From the NCBI GenBank assembly GCA_003451645.1, contig DMER01000019.1:799-5955 (forward strand): a DNA stretch of 5,157 nucleotides, written 5' to 3'. Every line of letters starts with the position of its first letter. Position 1 is the stretch's first letter. Shown piece after piece: positions 1 to 5,157 of this stretch. The translations under genes and the position numbers were made by a program. Source of the DNA: Alphaproteobacteria bacterium (lineage in GTDB: Bacteria > Pseudomonadota > Alphaproteobacteria > Micropepsales > Micropepsaceae). The notes under the pieces are model-generated. The model searched no databases. It had not been told where the DNA came from and saw nothing but the letters and a program-made list of their open reading frames with translations.

Positions 1-1601
1 ACCATGCGCTCGCTTTCGGCGTCCAGCGCGCTGGTGGCCTCATCCAGGAGCAAGATTGGTGCGTTCCGCAGCAGCGCGCGCGCCATTGCAATCCTTTGCC
101 GTTGGCCGCCAGAGAGCGTCACGCCGCGCTCGCCAATCAGGGTATCAATGCCCTGGGGCAAGGCCTCGATGAAACCACTCGCCTGGGCTGCCGCCGCCGC
201 GGCCTTGATATCATCGAGGCTCGCATCCGGACGGCCATACCGAATATTCTCGGCAACGCTGGTGCCGAAGATGATCGGGTCTTGGGAGACGACGGCAATG
301 CGTTCGCGAACTGCCTGCGGACTGGCTAAGCGGATATCGGCACCATCAATCAGCACACGGCCGATTTGCGGATCATAGAAGCGCTGAAGCAGTTGCAGGA
401 CCGTGGACTTACCCGCGCCGCTAGGCCCGACCAAAGCCACGGTTTCACCTGGATTGATCGCCAAACTAAAGCCATGGAGGGCAAATGTGTCCGGCCGCGA
501 GGGATAGGAAAAGCTCACGGCATCGAACTGAACCGAACCCAAAGCGGGCTTGGGTAAGGTCACCGGATTGGCTGGCGCCTCAATGACTGGCCTGATCGCC
601 AAGATCTCGCCCAGCCGCTCACTTGCGCCCGCAGCCTGGTTGATCTCCGCCCAAACCTCGCTCAAGGCACCAAAGCTGCCAGCGACGAGAATCGCGTAGA
701 GCATGAACTGACTTAGTTCGCCAAAGGTCATGTTGCCGGCCAGGACCTGATGCGCCCCGAACCACAAGACGCCCACAATAGCTGAGAACACCAAGACAAT
801 GGCCAGACATGTCAGCAGTGCGCGGACCAGTATCCGCCGGGCGGCGGTTTTAAAGGACAGCTCAACCGCCTCATGAAATCGTGCGCGGTCGTGAACCTCA
901 TGCGTGAAGGCCTGCACCGTCTGGACGGCACCTAACGCCTCGCTTGCATAGGCCGCGGTATCTGCGACCCGGTCTTGCGATTTACGCGACCATTGCCGGA
1001 CCGACCGTCCCATGAGCAACAAAGGTAAAACGACCGCCGGAATTGCAACAAGAACCAAGCCCGTGAGCGCAGGACTGGTGATGGCGAGCATGACCAGGCC
1101 GCCTGCGAGCATGACCAAATTGCGCAAGGCAATCGACACACTGGACCCAACAGCGGTCTGGATAAGCGTTGTATCACTGGTCAGGCGGGAGATGAGTTCC
1201 CCCGTCTTGGTCACTTCAAAGAAGGCAGGAGATAGCGTCAACAGGTGTGAAAACACCGCCTTGCGCAAATCAGCAACAACACGCTCGCCCACCCATGTCA
1301 CAAAGTAGAAGCGAAAGGCAGTGGCAACCGCCAAAACGCCCGCAACACCCAGAAGGGCAAGGAACACATTATCGATGTGGCCCGCGTTCTCCCGGGAAAA
1401 CCCTTGATCGATGAGATGCTTAACGGCAACCGGCAGCGCCAGAGATGCCCCCGCGGCCGCGCCGAGCGCGACCATGGCCGCAATCATGACCCGCCAATAT
1501 GGCGTCAGAAACGGCAACAGGACCCACAACGCGCGCAATTCGGCCTTCTTTGCCGTCGCAGCCGTTGCAATCACCGCCTGATCGTTCCGCGTGTCCGTCA
1601 A
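1..1601 (-). CDS. MsbA-related ABC exporter, fused permease/ATPase (C-terminus cut by window edge)
   Basis: An inner-membrane half-transporter, expected to work as a homodimer that uses ATP to export a lipid-like or hydrophobic substrate; the substrate cannot be told from sequence. 533 codons are visible, against roughly 600 residues usual for the family. Six hydrophobic segments lie near residues 38-58, 79-100, 154-174, 176-198, 262-283 and 295-312. The nucleotide-binding domain begins near 356: Walker [10 protein letters not shown] (392-400), Q-loop Q440, signature LSGGQ (496-500), Walker B ILLLDE (516-521) and D-loop SALD (524-527). The switch histidine lies beyond the edge. It resembles the alphaproteobacterial MsbA-related subfamily. 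Start: the frame opens after a TGA at 1608-1610. I chose the TTG at 1601, which puts about 21 polar residues before the conserved first helix. The GTG at 1574 is the alternative, because the first ATG falls inside helix 1. No strong Shine-Dalgarno decides it. The gene is divergent from rpmE. Confidence 0.93.
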   Translation of the reverse strand, partial: MTDTRNDQAVIATAATAKKAELRALWVLLPFLTPYWRVMIAAMVALGAAAGASLALPVAVKHLIDQGFSRENAGHIDNVFLALLGVAGVLAVATAFRFYFVTWVGERVVADLRKAVFSHLLTLSPAFFEVTKTGELISRLTSDTTLIQTAVGSSVSIALRNLVMLAGGLVMLAITSPALTGLVLVAIPAVVLPLLLMGRSVRQWSRKSQDRVADTAAYASEALGAVQTVQAFTHEVHDRARFHEAVELSFKTAARRILVRALLTCLAIVLVFSAIVGVLWFGAHQVLAGNMTFGELSQFMLYAILVAGSFGALSEVWAEINQAAGASERLGEILAIRPVIEAPANPVTLPKPALGSVQFDAVSFSYPSRPDTFALHGFSLAINPGETVALVGPSGAGKSTVLQLLQRFYDPQIGRVLIDGADIRLASPQAVRERIAVVSQDPIIFGTSVAENIRYGRPDASLDDIKAAAAAAQASGFIEALPQGIDTLIGERGVTLSGGQRQRIAMARALLRNAPILLLDEATSALDAESERM

Positions 1602-1650
1602 ATACCATCATCCATGAAGCAAGTCGCCCTATGCCCTTCGCACGGAGCCC

Positions 1651-1666
1651 CAATTGCCGCAATTGC
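1651..1666. repeat. Paired CAATTGC direct repeat in the exporter/rpmE divergent region
   Basis: Two copies of CAATTGC begin at 1651 and 1660, nine bases apart. The second copy is part of the 8-base palindrome GCAATTGC (1659-1666). The pair lies between the divergent starts of the ABC exporter and rpmE, about 50 bases from the exporter start and about 30 bases upstream of the candidate rpmE -35 element. It could be a regulator binding site, but two short copies may also be chance. No regulator is identified. Confidence 0.3.
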
Positions 1667-1696
1667 AAAGTGGCGCTGGAAAGGTGTTTGAACGCC

Positions 1697-1726
1697 CTTG
1701 CACTGATGGCACATTGCCGCTATACG
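1697..1726 (+). promoter_or_regulatory. Candidate sigma-70 promoter for rpmE
   Basis: A -35-like CTTGCAC (1697-1703) and a -10-like TATACG (1721-1726, or CTATAC at 1720-1725) are separated by 17 bases, which fits the housekeeping promoter spacing of alphaproteobacteria. The TATA core is good and the -35 matches mainly in its TTG. Transcription would start near 1733 and leave a leader of about 93 nucleotides before the rpmE start codon. This is predicted from pattern only. Confidence 0.4.
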
Positions 1727-1811
1727 ACCGCCCTTCCACTGCATCCCGTTCTTCCTTTGGCCAAGCGGGCCATGGAGAGGCGGTCATTTACAGACGACCA
1801 GACATCGCGCC

Positions 1812-1816
1812 AGGAA
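1812..1816 (+). promoter_or_regulatory. Ribosome binding site of rpmE
   Basis: AGGAA lies nine bases before the ATG at 1826. It decides the start: the same frame stays open upstream to an ATG at 1499, but that stretch overlaps the divergent exporter gene and has no L31 similarity. Confidence 0.7.
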
Positions 1817-1825
1817 CTGATCGAC

Positions 1826-2059
1826 ATGAAGAGCGAAGGCCACCCCGACTACCATTTCATTACCGTGGTCCTGAACGACGGTACGAAGTATCTAACGCGC
1901 TCGACCTGGGGCAGCGAAGGCGATGTGCTGACACTCGACATCGATCCCACCACCCATCCAGCGTGGACAGGCGGCGGTCAGCAAATCCTGGACCGCGCGG
2001 GCCGCGTGTCCAAATTCAACAAGAAGTTCGAAGGGATCGGCCTTACCAAGAAAGGCTAA
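1826..2059 (+). CDS. rpmE: 50S ribosomal protein L31, cysteine-free type
   Basis: A small protein of the large ribosomal subunit that helps bridge the 50S and 30S subunits. The 77 residues match the alphaproteobacterial L31 pattern: HPDYH (6-10), a DGT turn, [25 protein letters not shown] and the C-terminal [12 protein letters not shown]. The zinc-binding cysteines of the E. coli-type protein are entirely absent, so this is the zinc-independent (C-minus) form and should not serve as a zinc reservoir. The start at 1826 is set by the AGGAA site and by family length. The stop overlaps the rcdA stop by four bases (CTAA read on both strands), and there is no room between them for a terminator. A candidate promoter lies about 100 bases upstream, with a leader that could form a small hairpin at 1754-1775. 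Confidence 0.96.
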   Translation: MKSEGHPDYHFITVVLNDGTKYLTRSTWGSEGDVLTLDIDPTTHPAWTGGGQQILDRAGRVSKFNKKFEGIGLTKKG

Positions 2060-2568
2060 GCTTCCTTGCCGCCGAAAAAGGCGTGCAGCTTGTTGATCTG
2101 GCTAATGGCGCCTGGCACTGGCGCTGCATTCGCATAGAGCGAGACATCAAGCCGCTCAACACGCTCATAAAGCTGCGCACTGCGATCCAACAAGTCGACG
2201 AGCTTAACGGGAAGCACGTCTGCGGCTTCCGGCCTGCGGCCCAGGCAAATCTCTTTCGCACCCAAACGGTACTTCTCGCGGCCCGCCTCCTCCTCGGACA
2301 TCTCGCCTTCCGAGACCGCTCGCTGAACAAGCAGCCAAGACGCGATTTGCATCAAACGGGTCGTCAGCCGCATGCTCTCGCCTGCGTAAGCCAAGGCGGC
2401 CTTGGACGGCAGCGCGCGGGATTCTTGCCGGCCGCGCCCATCAAGATAGGTCGCCGTTTCTTCCACCATCGCCATGCCGTCGGCGAAGATCTTTTGGAAC
2501 ATCTCTGAGCCGGCAAACGCACGCGCGTTACCGAAGGGGAAACTCTGGGGCTGCGAATTGTGCGACAT
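2056..2568 (-). CDS. rcdA: DUF1465 family protein, RcdA-type ClpXP protease adaptor
   Basis: A cytoplasmic helical protein of 170 residues, usual for the family. In Caulobacter, RcdA is an adaptor in the CpdR-RcdA-PopA hierarchy that delivers the master regulator CtrA and other substrates to ClpXP during the cell cycle. The family hallmarks are visible: the helix [19 protein letters not shown] (21-39), the YLDG turn (41-44), the [31 protein letters not shown] block (50-80) and [10 protein letters not shown] (82-91). The C-terminal part is less conserved and ends with FFGGKEA. The ATG at 2568 is preceded by an AAAGGTGA ribosome site (2585-2578) nine bases away. A TTG directly upstream at 2571 would add one residue and is less likely. 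The gene is convergent with rpmE (4-base overlap) and divergent from the DUF429 gene. The family assignment is firm. The adaptor role is carried over from Caulobacter and may differ here. Confidence 0.9.
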   Translation of the reverse strand: MSHNSQPQSFPFGNARAFAGSEMFQKIFADGMAMVEETATYLDGRGRQESRALPSKAALAYAGESMRLTTRLMQIASWLLVQRAVSEGEMSEEEAGREKYRLGAKEICLGRRPEAADVLPVKLVDLLDRSAQLYERVERLDVSLYANAAPVPGAISQINKLHAFFGGKEA

Positions 2569-2605
2569 CAACTAACTTCACCTTTGTTGCAGCACGCCGG
2601 GGGTC

Positions 2606-2647
2606 TCTTGATCGCAACGACACTGCAGAGCAGCGTTCAGATCAAGA
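2606..2647. repeat. Eight-base inverted repeat in the rcdA/DUF429 divergent spacer
   Basis: TCTTGATC (2606-2613) and GATCAAGA (2640-2647) are perfect inverted copies with 26 bases between them. Their centres are 34 bases apart, about three helical turns. The spacer lies between the divergent starts of rcdA (2568) and the DUF429 gene (2687), so the arms could be half-sites for a looping regulator or a stem in either leader. An 8-base match of this kind is only mildly unlikely by chance in a spacer of this size. Confidence 0.3.
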
Positions 2648-2686
2648 TTAAGTTCGCCTACTAACCCGAACCTGCGTTAACTTTGC

Positions 2687-3436
2687 ATGAAAGCCACAAG
2701 CGGCATTCGCGATCCCCTGATGCAGGCCTCACGCCAAGACGGACGTCCTCGAATAGCACGCCTTTGCGGCGTTGACGGCTGCAAATACGGCTGGATCGCG
2801 CTTCTTTGTGAGATCAATCTTTCGAACATTGAATGGCGCCTGGCGCGAAGCTGGAATGGCTTGACACTCACGGACGAGGTCATCGCAGTCGACATGCCGA
2901 TAGGACTTGCCGCGCGCGGCAAGCGCGGCTGCGACGAGGCCGCCCGCAAGGACCTTGGCCGCAAAGCGTCCAGCGTCTTTCCGATGCCAGTGAGGGAGGT
3001 CTTTGCGTTTGAGGAATATGCGCAAGCCAACGTCTGGTCCAAAGCCAATGGCCATGGCGGCGTTGTAAAGCAAGCGTGGCATTTGGGGCCAAAGGTGCTG
3101 GAGCTGGAAGCAGCCGCACTTAGCGGGCAGCATCCTTCGATTTTTGAAGCCCACCCTGAGTTGGCCTTTGCGCGCATCAACAACGGCACCCCTCTCCCAC
3201 CGAAACGCAGCACACTGGGTCTGAGCGAGCGGCTGAAACTCTTGGAGGATCATGGCATCGCAGGCCTTGATCGGCACCTCGCGCAAATGCCAAAGGGCGG
3301 CCTGAAACCGGACGATCTTGTCGATGCCGCGGTGCTGCTTTTGACCGCTCAGCGCATCGCGACTGGACGGGCCCGCTGTCTGCCCGATGAACCGCTCATC
3401 AACGCACAGGGCCTGCCGATGGCGATTTGGGTTTAG
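2687..3436 (+). CDS. DUF429 family protein, predicted RNase H-fold nuclease
   Basis: A 249-residue protein of the DUF429 family, annotated by fold as RNase H-like; its true activity and substrate are unknown. The family landmarks are GVDGCKYGW (28-36, with acidic D30), the VDMPIGL strand (68-74, D69), RGCDEAARKDLGRKASSVFPMP (80-101), the QAW motif (129-131), the EAHPELAF segment (154-161) and the late acidic motif DDLVDAA (209-215). D30, D69 and the 209-213 aspartates are plausible metal ligands. The start at 2687 is the first ATG after an in-frame TAA at 2678-2680. The ATG at 2720 is an alternative that would remove 11 unconserved residues. Neither has a clear Shine-Dalgarno sequence, so translation may be leaderless or weak. 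It is divergent from rcdA and overlaps the convergent DUF1192 gene by four bases. It is an insertion relative to the neighbourhood I would expect, in which rcdA and the DUF1192 gene are closer. Confidence 0.88.
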   Translation: MKATSGIRDPLMQASRQDGRPRIARLCGVDGCKYGWIALLCEINLSNIEWRLARSWNGLTLTDEVIAVDMPIGLAARGKRGCDEAARKDLGRKASSVFPMPVREVFAFEEYAQANVWSKANGHGGVVKQAWHLGPKVLELEAAALSGQHPSIFEAHPELAFARINNGTPLPPKRSTLGLSERLKLLEDHGIAGLDRHLAQMPKGGLKPDDLVDAAVLLLTAQRIATGRARCLPDEPLINAQGLPMAIWV

Positions 3437-3627
3437 GATTTCCGCCCGAACAAAGTGTCGGCGGCTGCGAGGTGCTTCTGTTTGCTCTCAAGTGCGGCGC
3501 GAACGCGGACGATCTCGCCCTCCAACTCAACGATCCGCATCTCGAGCTCAGCGACTGACAACCGCGACAAATCGAGGCTGCCAAGGGCCTGGGGCTTCGG
3601 TCGAGGCTCATTGTCATCAAGGCTCAT
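3433..3627 (-). CDS. DUF1192 family small coiled-coil protein
   Basis: A 64-residue cytoplasmic protein of unknown function, in a family found mainly in alphaproteobacteria. It has a short charged N-terminus (MSLDDNEPRPKP), a conserved LDLSRLSVAEL stretch (18-28), then a continuous amphipathic helix from about 25 to 56 with regular leucine/isoleucine/valine spacing typical of a dimeric coiled coil, and a basic tail ending GRKS. The ATG at 3627 is supported by GGTGA five bases upstream and by family length. The frame is open further upstream to 3750, but that would run into the divergent oxidoreductase gene. Its stop overlaps the DUF429 stop by four bases. From memory the family recurs beside the quinone oxidoreductase and DUF1013 genes, so a role linked to them is possible but unproven. 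Confidence 0.88.
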   Translation of the reverse strand: MSLDDNEPRPKPQALGSLDLSRLSVAELEMRIVELEGEIVRVRAALESKQKHLAAADTLFGRKS

Positions 3628-3632
3628 CGCGA

Positions 3633-3637
3633 TCACC
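3633..3637 (-). promoter_or_regulatory. Ribosome binding site of the DUF1192 gene
   Basis: On the minus strand GGTGA (3637 down to 3633) lies five bases before the ATG at 3627. It favours this start over the longer open frame that begins at 3750. Confidence 0.55.
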
Positions 3638-3638
3638 G

Positions 3639-3668
3639 TTGCATTCCACAAAGGCATCCAGGGATAGT
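3639..3668 (+). promoter_or_regulatory. Weak candidate promoter for the quinone oxidoreductase gene
   Basis: TTGCAT (3639-3644) and GATAGT (3663-3668) are 18 bases apart in the 107-bp divergent spacer between the DUF1192 gene and the oxidoreductase gene. Each hexamer has about four matches to consensus. The position, about 65 bases upstream of the start codon, is reasonable. It is a pattern match only. Confidence 0.25.
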
Positions 3669-3720
3669 GTGTCTCCCCGACAATGGTCAGCGCAAGCCCG
3701 TAATCACACAAAACTTCCGC

Positions 3721-3727
3721 AAGGAGA
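3721..3727 (+). promoter_or_regulatory. Strong Shine-Dalgarno site of the oxidoreductase gene
   Basis: AAGGAGA lies seven bases before the ATG at 3735 and is the best ribosome binding site in the window. It fixes the start, because the open frame otherwise extends back to 3387 through the DUF429 and DUF1192 genes. Confidence 0.85.
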
Positions 3728-3734
3728 CAAAGCG

Positions 3735-4733
3735 ATGTCCCAAACACCAAAAACCATGCGCGCCGTCGAGGCGGGAACCGTGGACGGCAAGCCTGCCCCC
3801 GTTTTGCACGAACGGCCGGTGCCGGAGCCTGGCCCCGGACAAATCCTGCTCAAGGTGGCCGCGACCGCCTTGAACCGCGCCGACTTGTTGCAGGTCTCGG
3901 GGCTCTATCCCCCGCCACCTGGCGCGCCAGCGACCTTGGGGCTGGAGGCCTCGGGGACAGTCGTGGACACAGGCCCCGGCGTGACCCGCTGGAAATTGGG
4001 TGACGCCGTTTGGGTGCTGCTGCCCGGCGGTGGCTATGCGGAATATTGCGTGGCCGATGAAGGCTCGGCTCTGCCGGTCCCCAAAGGCATCAGCCTGGTT
4101 GAGGCCGCGTCCCTACCCGAGGCCTACTTCACGGTCTGGACAAATGTGATGGACCGTTGCCGGCTCCAGCCTGGTGAGGCGTTTCTCGTGCATGGCGGCT
4201 CGAGCGGGATTGGCACCGCTGCGATTCAGCTCTTCGCGCAACGCGGCCATCCGGTCTTTACAACCGCAGGCACGCCAGACAAATGCCACGCCTGCACACA
4301 GCTCGGCGCCACGCTCGCCATCAACTACAGAACCCAAGATTTCGTTGAAACCATCAAAACCGCGACCCAAGGCAAAGGTGTTGACGTCATCCTCGACATG
4401 GTTGGCGGCGACTATATCGCCAAGAACATTCAGCTTCTGAAAACCGAGGGCCGCCTGGTCAATATCGCTTACCAAATGGGCGCAGAGGTCAAAATCAATT
4501 TCCTGCAGGTTCTGCTCAAGCGCTTGACCATCACCGCCTCGACCTTGCGAGTGCGCAGCCCGGCTGAAAAGGCCGCCATTGGCCGCGCGCTTGAGCGGGA
4601 GGTCTGGCCGCTGTTGAACGGGGGCAAAATCAAACCCGTGGTTGACCGCACCTACCCGCTGGAGGACGCAAAGGCAGCCCTGGAGCGCATGGCCGCCAGC
4701 GCCCATGTTGGGAAGATTATCCTTACAATTTAG
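3735..4733 (+). CDS. NAD(P)H-quinone oxidoreductase, PIG3 family (zinc-independent MDR)
   Basis: A soluble medium-chain dehydrogenase/reductase of 332 residues, the usual family length, predicted to reduce quinones or related carbonyl compounds with NADPH. The N-terminal GroES-like domain (about 1-125) carries ALNRADLLQ (45-53), GLYPPPPGAP (57-66) and the LGLEASGTV strand (68-76). The cofactor domain carries LPEAYFTVWTN (127-137) and the glycine-rich HGGSSGIGTAAIQL (153-166), the signature of the PIG3/quinone oxidoreductase branch. GVDVILDMVGGDY (215-227) and VNIAYQMGA (242-250) follow. The structural and catalytic zinc cysteines of alcohol dehydrogenases are absent. The real start at 3735 is set by a strong Shine-Dalgarno site. 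It is divergent from the DUF1192 gene and is followed 126 bp downstream by trcR on the same strand, without an obvious terminator between, so partial readthrough into trcR is possible. The physiological substrate is unknown. Confidence 0.94.
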   Translation: MSQTPKTMRAVEAGTVDGKPAPVLHERPVPEPGPGQILLKVAATALNRADLLQVSGLYPPPPGAPATLGLEASGTVVDTGPGVTRWKLGDAVWVLLPGGGYAEYCVADEGSALPVPKGISLVEAASLPEAYFTVWTNVMDRCRLQPGEAFLVHGGSSGIGTAAIQLFAQRGHPVFTTAGTPDKCHACTQLGATLAINYRTQDFVETIKTATQGKGVDVILDMVGGDYIAKNIQLLKTEGRLVNIAYQMGAEVKINFLQVLLKRLTITASTLRVRSPAEKAAIGRALEREVWPLLNGGKIKPVVDRTYPLEDAKAALERMAASAHVGKIILTI

Positions 4734-4845
4734 TAGGATGGCATCACCCTTGCCGCAAGCACGACTTCGGGCTAAGAGAGGGTATTCCCAGGCAGCTTAG
4801 TGAGTGAGCGCCAGGTCCGGTGGCAAAGGAGCCCCGGCGCACAAG

Positions 4846-4850
4846 AAAGG
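4846..4850 (+). promoter_or_regulatory. Ribosome binding site of trcR
   Basis: AAAGG lies nine bases upstream of the ATG at 4860. A GC-rich inverted pair, GCGCC (4808-4812) and GGCGC (4836-4840), sits just before it. Confidence 0.6.
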
Positions 4851-4859
4851 TTTGACCGA

Positions 4860-5157
4860 ATGACCCAGCCCCTGATGCCCAAGGCGACCGCCATGTGGCT
4901 GATCAACAATACAGCGTTAACCTTCGAGCAGATTGCCGAGTTCTGTACCCTTCATCAGCTTGAAGTAAAGGCGATGGCGGACGAAACGCACCCAGAGCGG
5001 ATCATTCCGCTGGACCCCGTGATGACCGGCCAATTGACCCGCCAGGAGATCGAAGCGGCCGAGAAGGACCCGCGCAAGCGCCTTGTGCAGTCCAAATCGC
5101 GCTACGAGGTCCCGGAAAGCAAGAGCAAAGGCAAGCGCCGGCAGCGTTATGTGCCTG
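4860..5157 (+). CDS. trcR: DUF1013 family cell-cycle transcriptional regulator TrcR (N-terminal part)
   Basis: The first 99 codons of a DUF1013 protein; the rest lies beyond the right edge (family members are usually over 200 residues, so about half is missing). In Caulobacter the DUF1013 protein TrcR associates with RNA polymerase, influences expression of cell-cycle genes and affects antibiotic tolerance. The visible part contains the family opening LMPKATAMWLINNTALTFEQIAEFC (5-29), which resembles a helix-turn-helix, followed by LHQLEVKAMAD (31-41), IIPLDPVMTGQLTRQEIEAAEKDP (48-71) and a strongly basic stretch SKSKGKRRQRY (87-97) that could contact nucleic acid. The ATG at 4860 is supported by AAAGG nine bases upstream and by alignment to the family start. 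It lies on the same strand as the oxidoreductase gene, with a 126-bp gap that could hold its own promoter. The family call is firm; the function is transferred from Caulobacter. Confidence 0.9.
   Translation, partial: MTQPLMPKATAMWLINNTALTFEQIAEFCTLHQLEVKAMADETHPERIIPLDPVMTGQLTRQEIEAAEKDPRKRLVQSKSRYEVPESKSKGKRRQRYVP

Noticed and set aside
1420..1668. A minus-strand open frame of 82 residues at the exporter start.
   Set aside because: It is out of frame with the clear ABC exporter reading frame, has low-complexity composition and no recognisable family.
1499..1825. An open frame upstream of, and in frame with, rpmE that would add 109 residues to L31.
   Set aside because: It overlaps the divergent exporter gene, shows no L31 similarity, and a ribosome site sits directly before the ATG at 1826.
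2648..2681. TTAA and CTAA elements upstream of rcdA and the DUF429 gene that suggest a CtrA box.
   Set aside because: The spacings (9 bases between TTAA 2648-2651 and CTAA 2661-2664, and 12 between CTAA and TTAA 2677-2680) do not fit the canonical TTAA-N7-TTAA site.
3387..3734. An in-frame N-terminal extension of the quinone oxidoreductase.
   Set aside because: It runs through the DUF429 end and the whole DUF1192 gene, has no family similarity, and the strong Shine-Dalgarno site is at 3721-3727.
3628..3750. An upstream extension of the DUF1192 frame with a hydrophobic start that looks like a signal peptide.
   Set aside because: It overlaps the divergent oxidoreductase start. The family is about 60 residues, and a GGTGA site supports the ATG at 3627.
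2420..4227. GANTC sites (CcrM methylation) at 2420-2424 and 4223-4227 as cell-cycle promoter marks.
   Set aside because: Both lie inside coding sequence and none was seen in the intergenic regions, so they say nothing about promoter control here.
4113..4706. A long minus-strand open frame of 197 residues opposite the oxidoreductase gene.
   Set aside because: It is the antisense shadow of a well-supported gene in GC-rich DNA, without a recognisable domain.
4740..4765. A possible terminator stem (GCCGCAAG with CTTCGGGC) after the oxidoreductase gene.
   Set aside because: The pairing is interrupted by mismatches and no T-run follows.

Overview
The window comes from an alphaproteobacterium of fairly high GC content. 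The evidence is gene content and order: a cysteine-free ribosomal protein L31, an MsbA-related ABC exporter, a DUF1465/RcdA protein, a DUF1192 protein, a PIG3-type quinone oxidoreductase and a DUF1013/TrcR protein. Several of these families are essentially restricted to that class, and from memory this neighbourhood recurs there. I cannot assign order or genus with confidence.

Layout from left to right. Positions 1-1601 (minus strand) hold an ABC exporter half-transporter that lacks its C-terminal end at the window edge. A 224-bp divergent intergenic region (1602-1825) follows, with a plausible promoter and a paired CAATTGC repeat, and then rpmE (1826-2059, plus). rpmE meets rcdA (2056-2568, minus) tail to tail with a 4-base overlap. 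A 118-bp divergent spacer leads to a DUF429 gene (2687-3436, plus), which again meets its neighbour, the small coiled-coil DUF1192 gene (3433-3627, minus), tail to tail with a 4-base overlap. A 107-bp divergent spacer precedes the quinone oxidoreductase gene (3735-4733, plus), and trcR (4860 onward, plus) follows after 126 bp and runs off the right edge. There are no tRNAs, rRNAs, insertion sequences, CRISPR arrays or clear intrinsic terminators.

Biologically, two of the genes belong to families tied to cell-cycle control in Caulobacter. RcdA is an adaptor for ClpXP-dependent CtrA degradation, and TrcR (DUF1013) is an RNA-polymerase-associated regulator of the cell cycle. Between them lie an uncharacterised DUF429 RNase-H-fold protein, the tiny DUF1192 coiled-coil protein and a soluble oxidoreductase. 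The genes are not one operon: strands alternate and most pairs are divergent or convergent, so any functional link would rest on conserved neighbourhood and not on cotranscription. I see no convincing novel defence or mobile system. The items most worth follow-up are the DUF429/DUF1192 genes inside a cell-cycle neighbourhood, the rpmE leader and the repeats in the divergent promoters.
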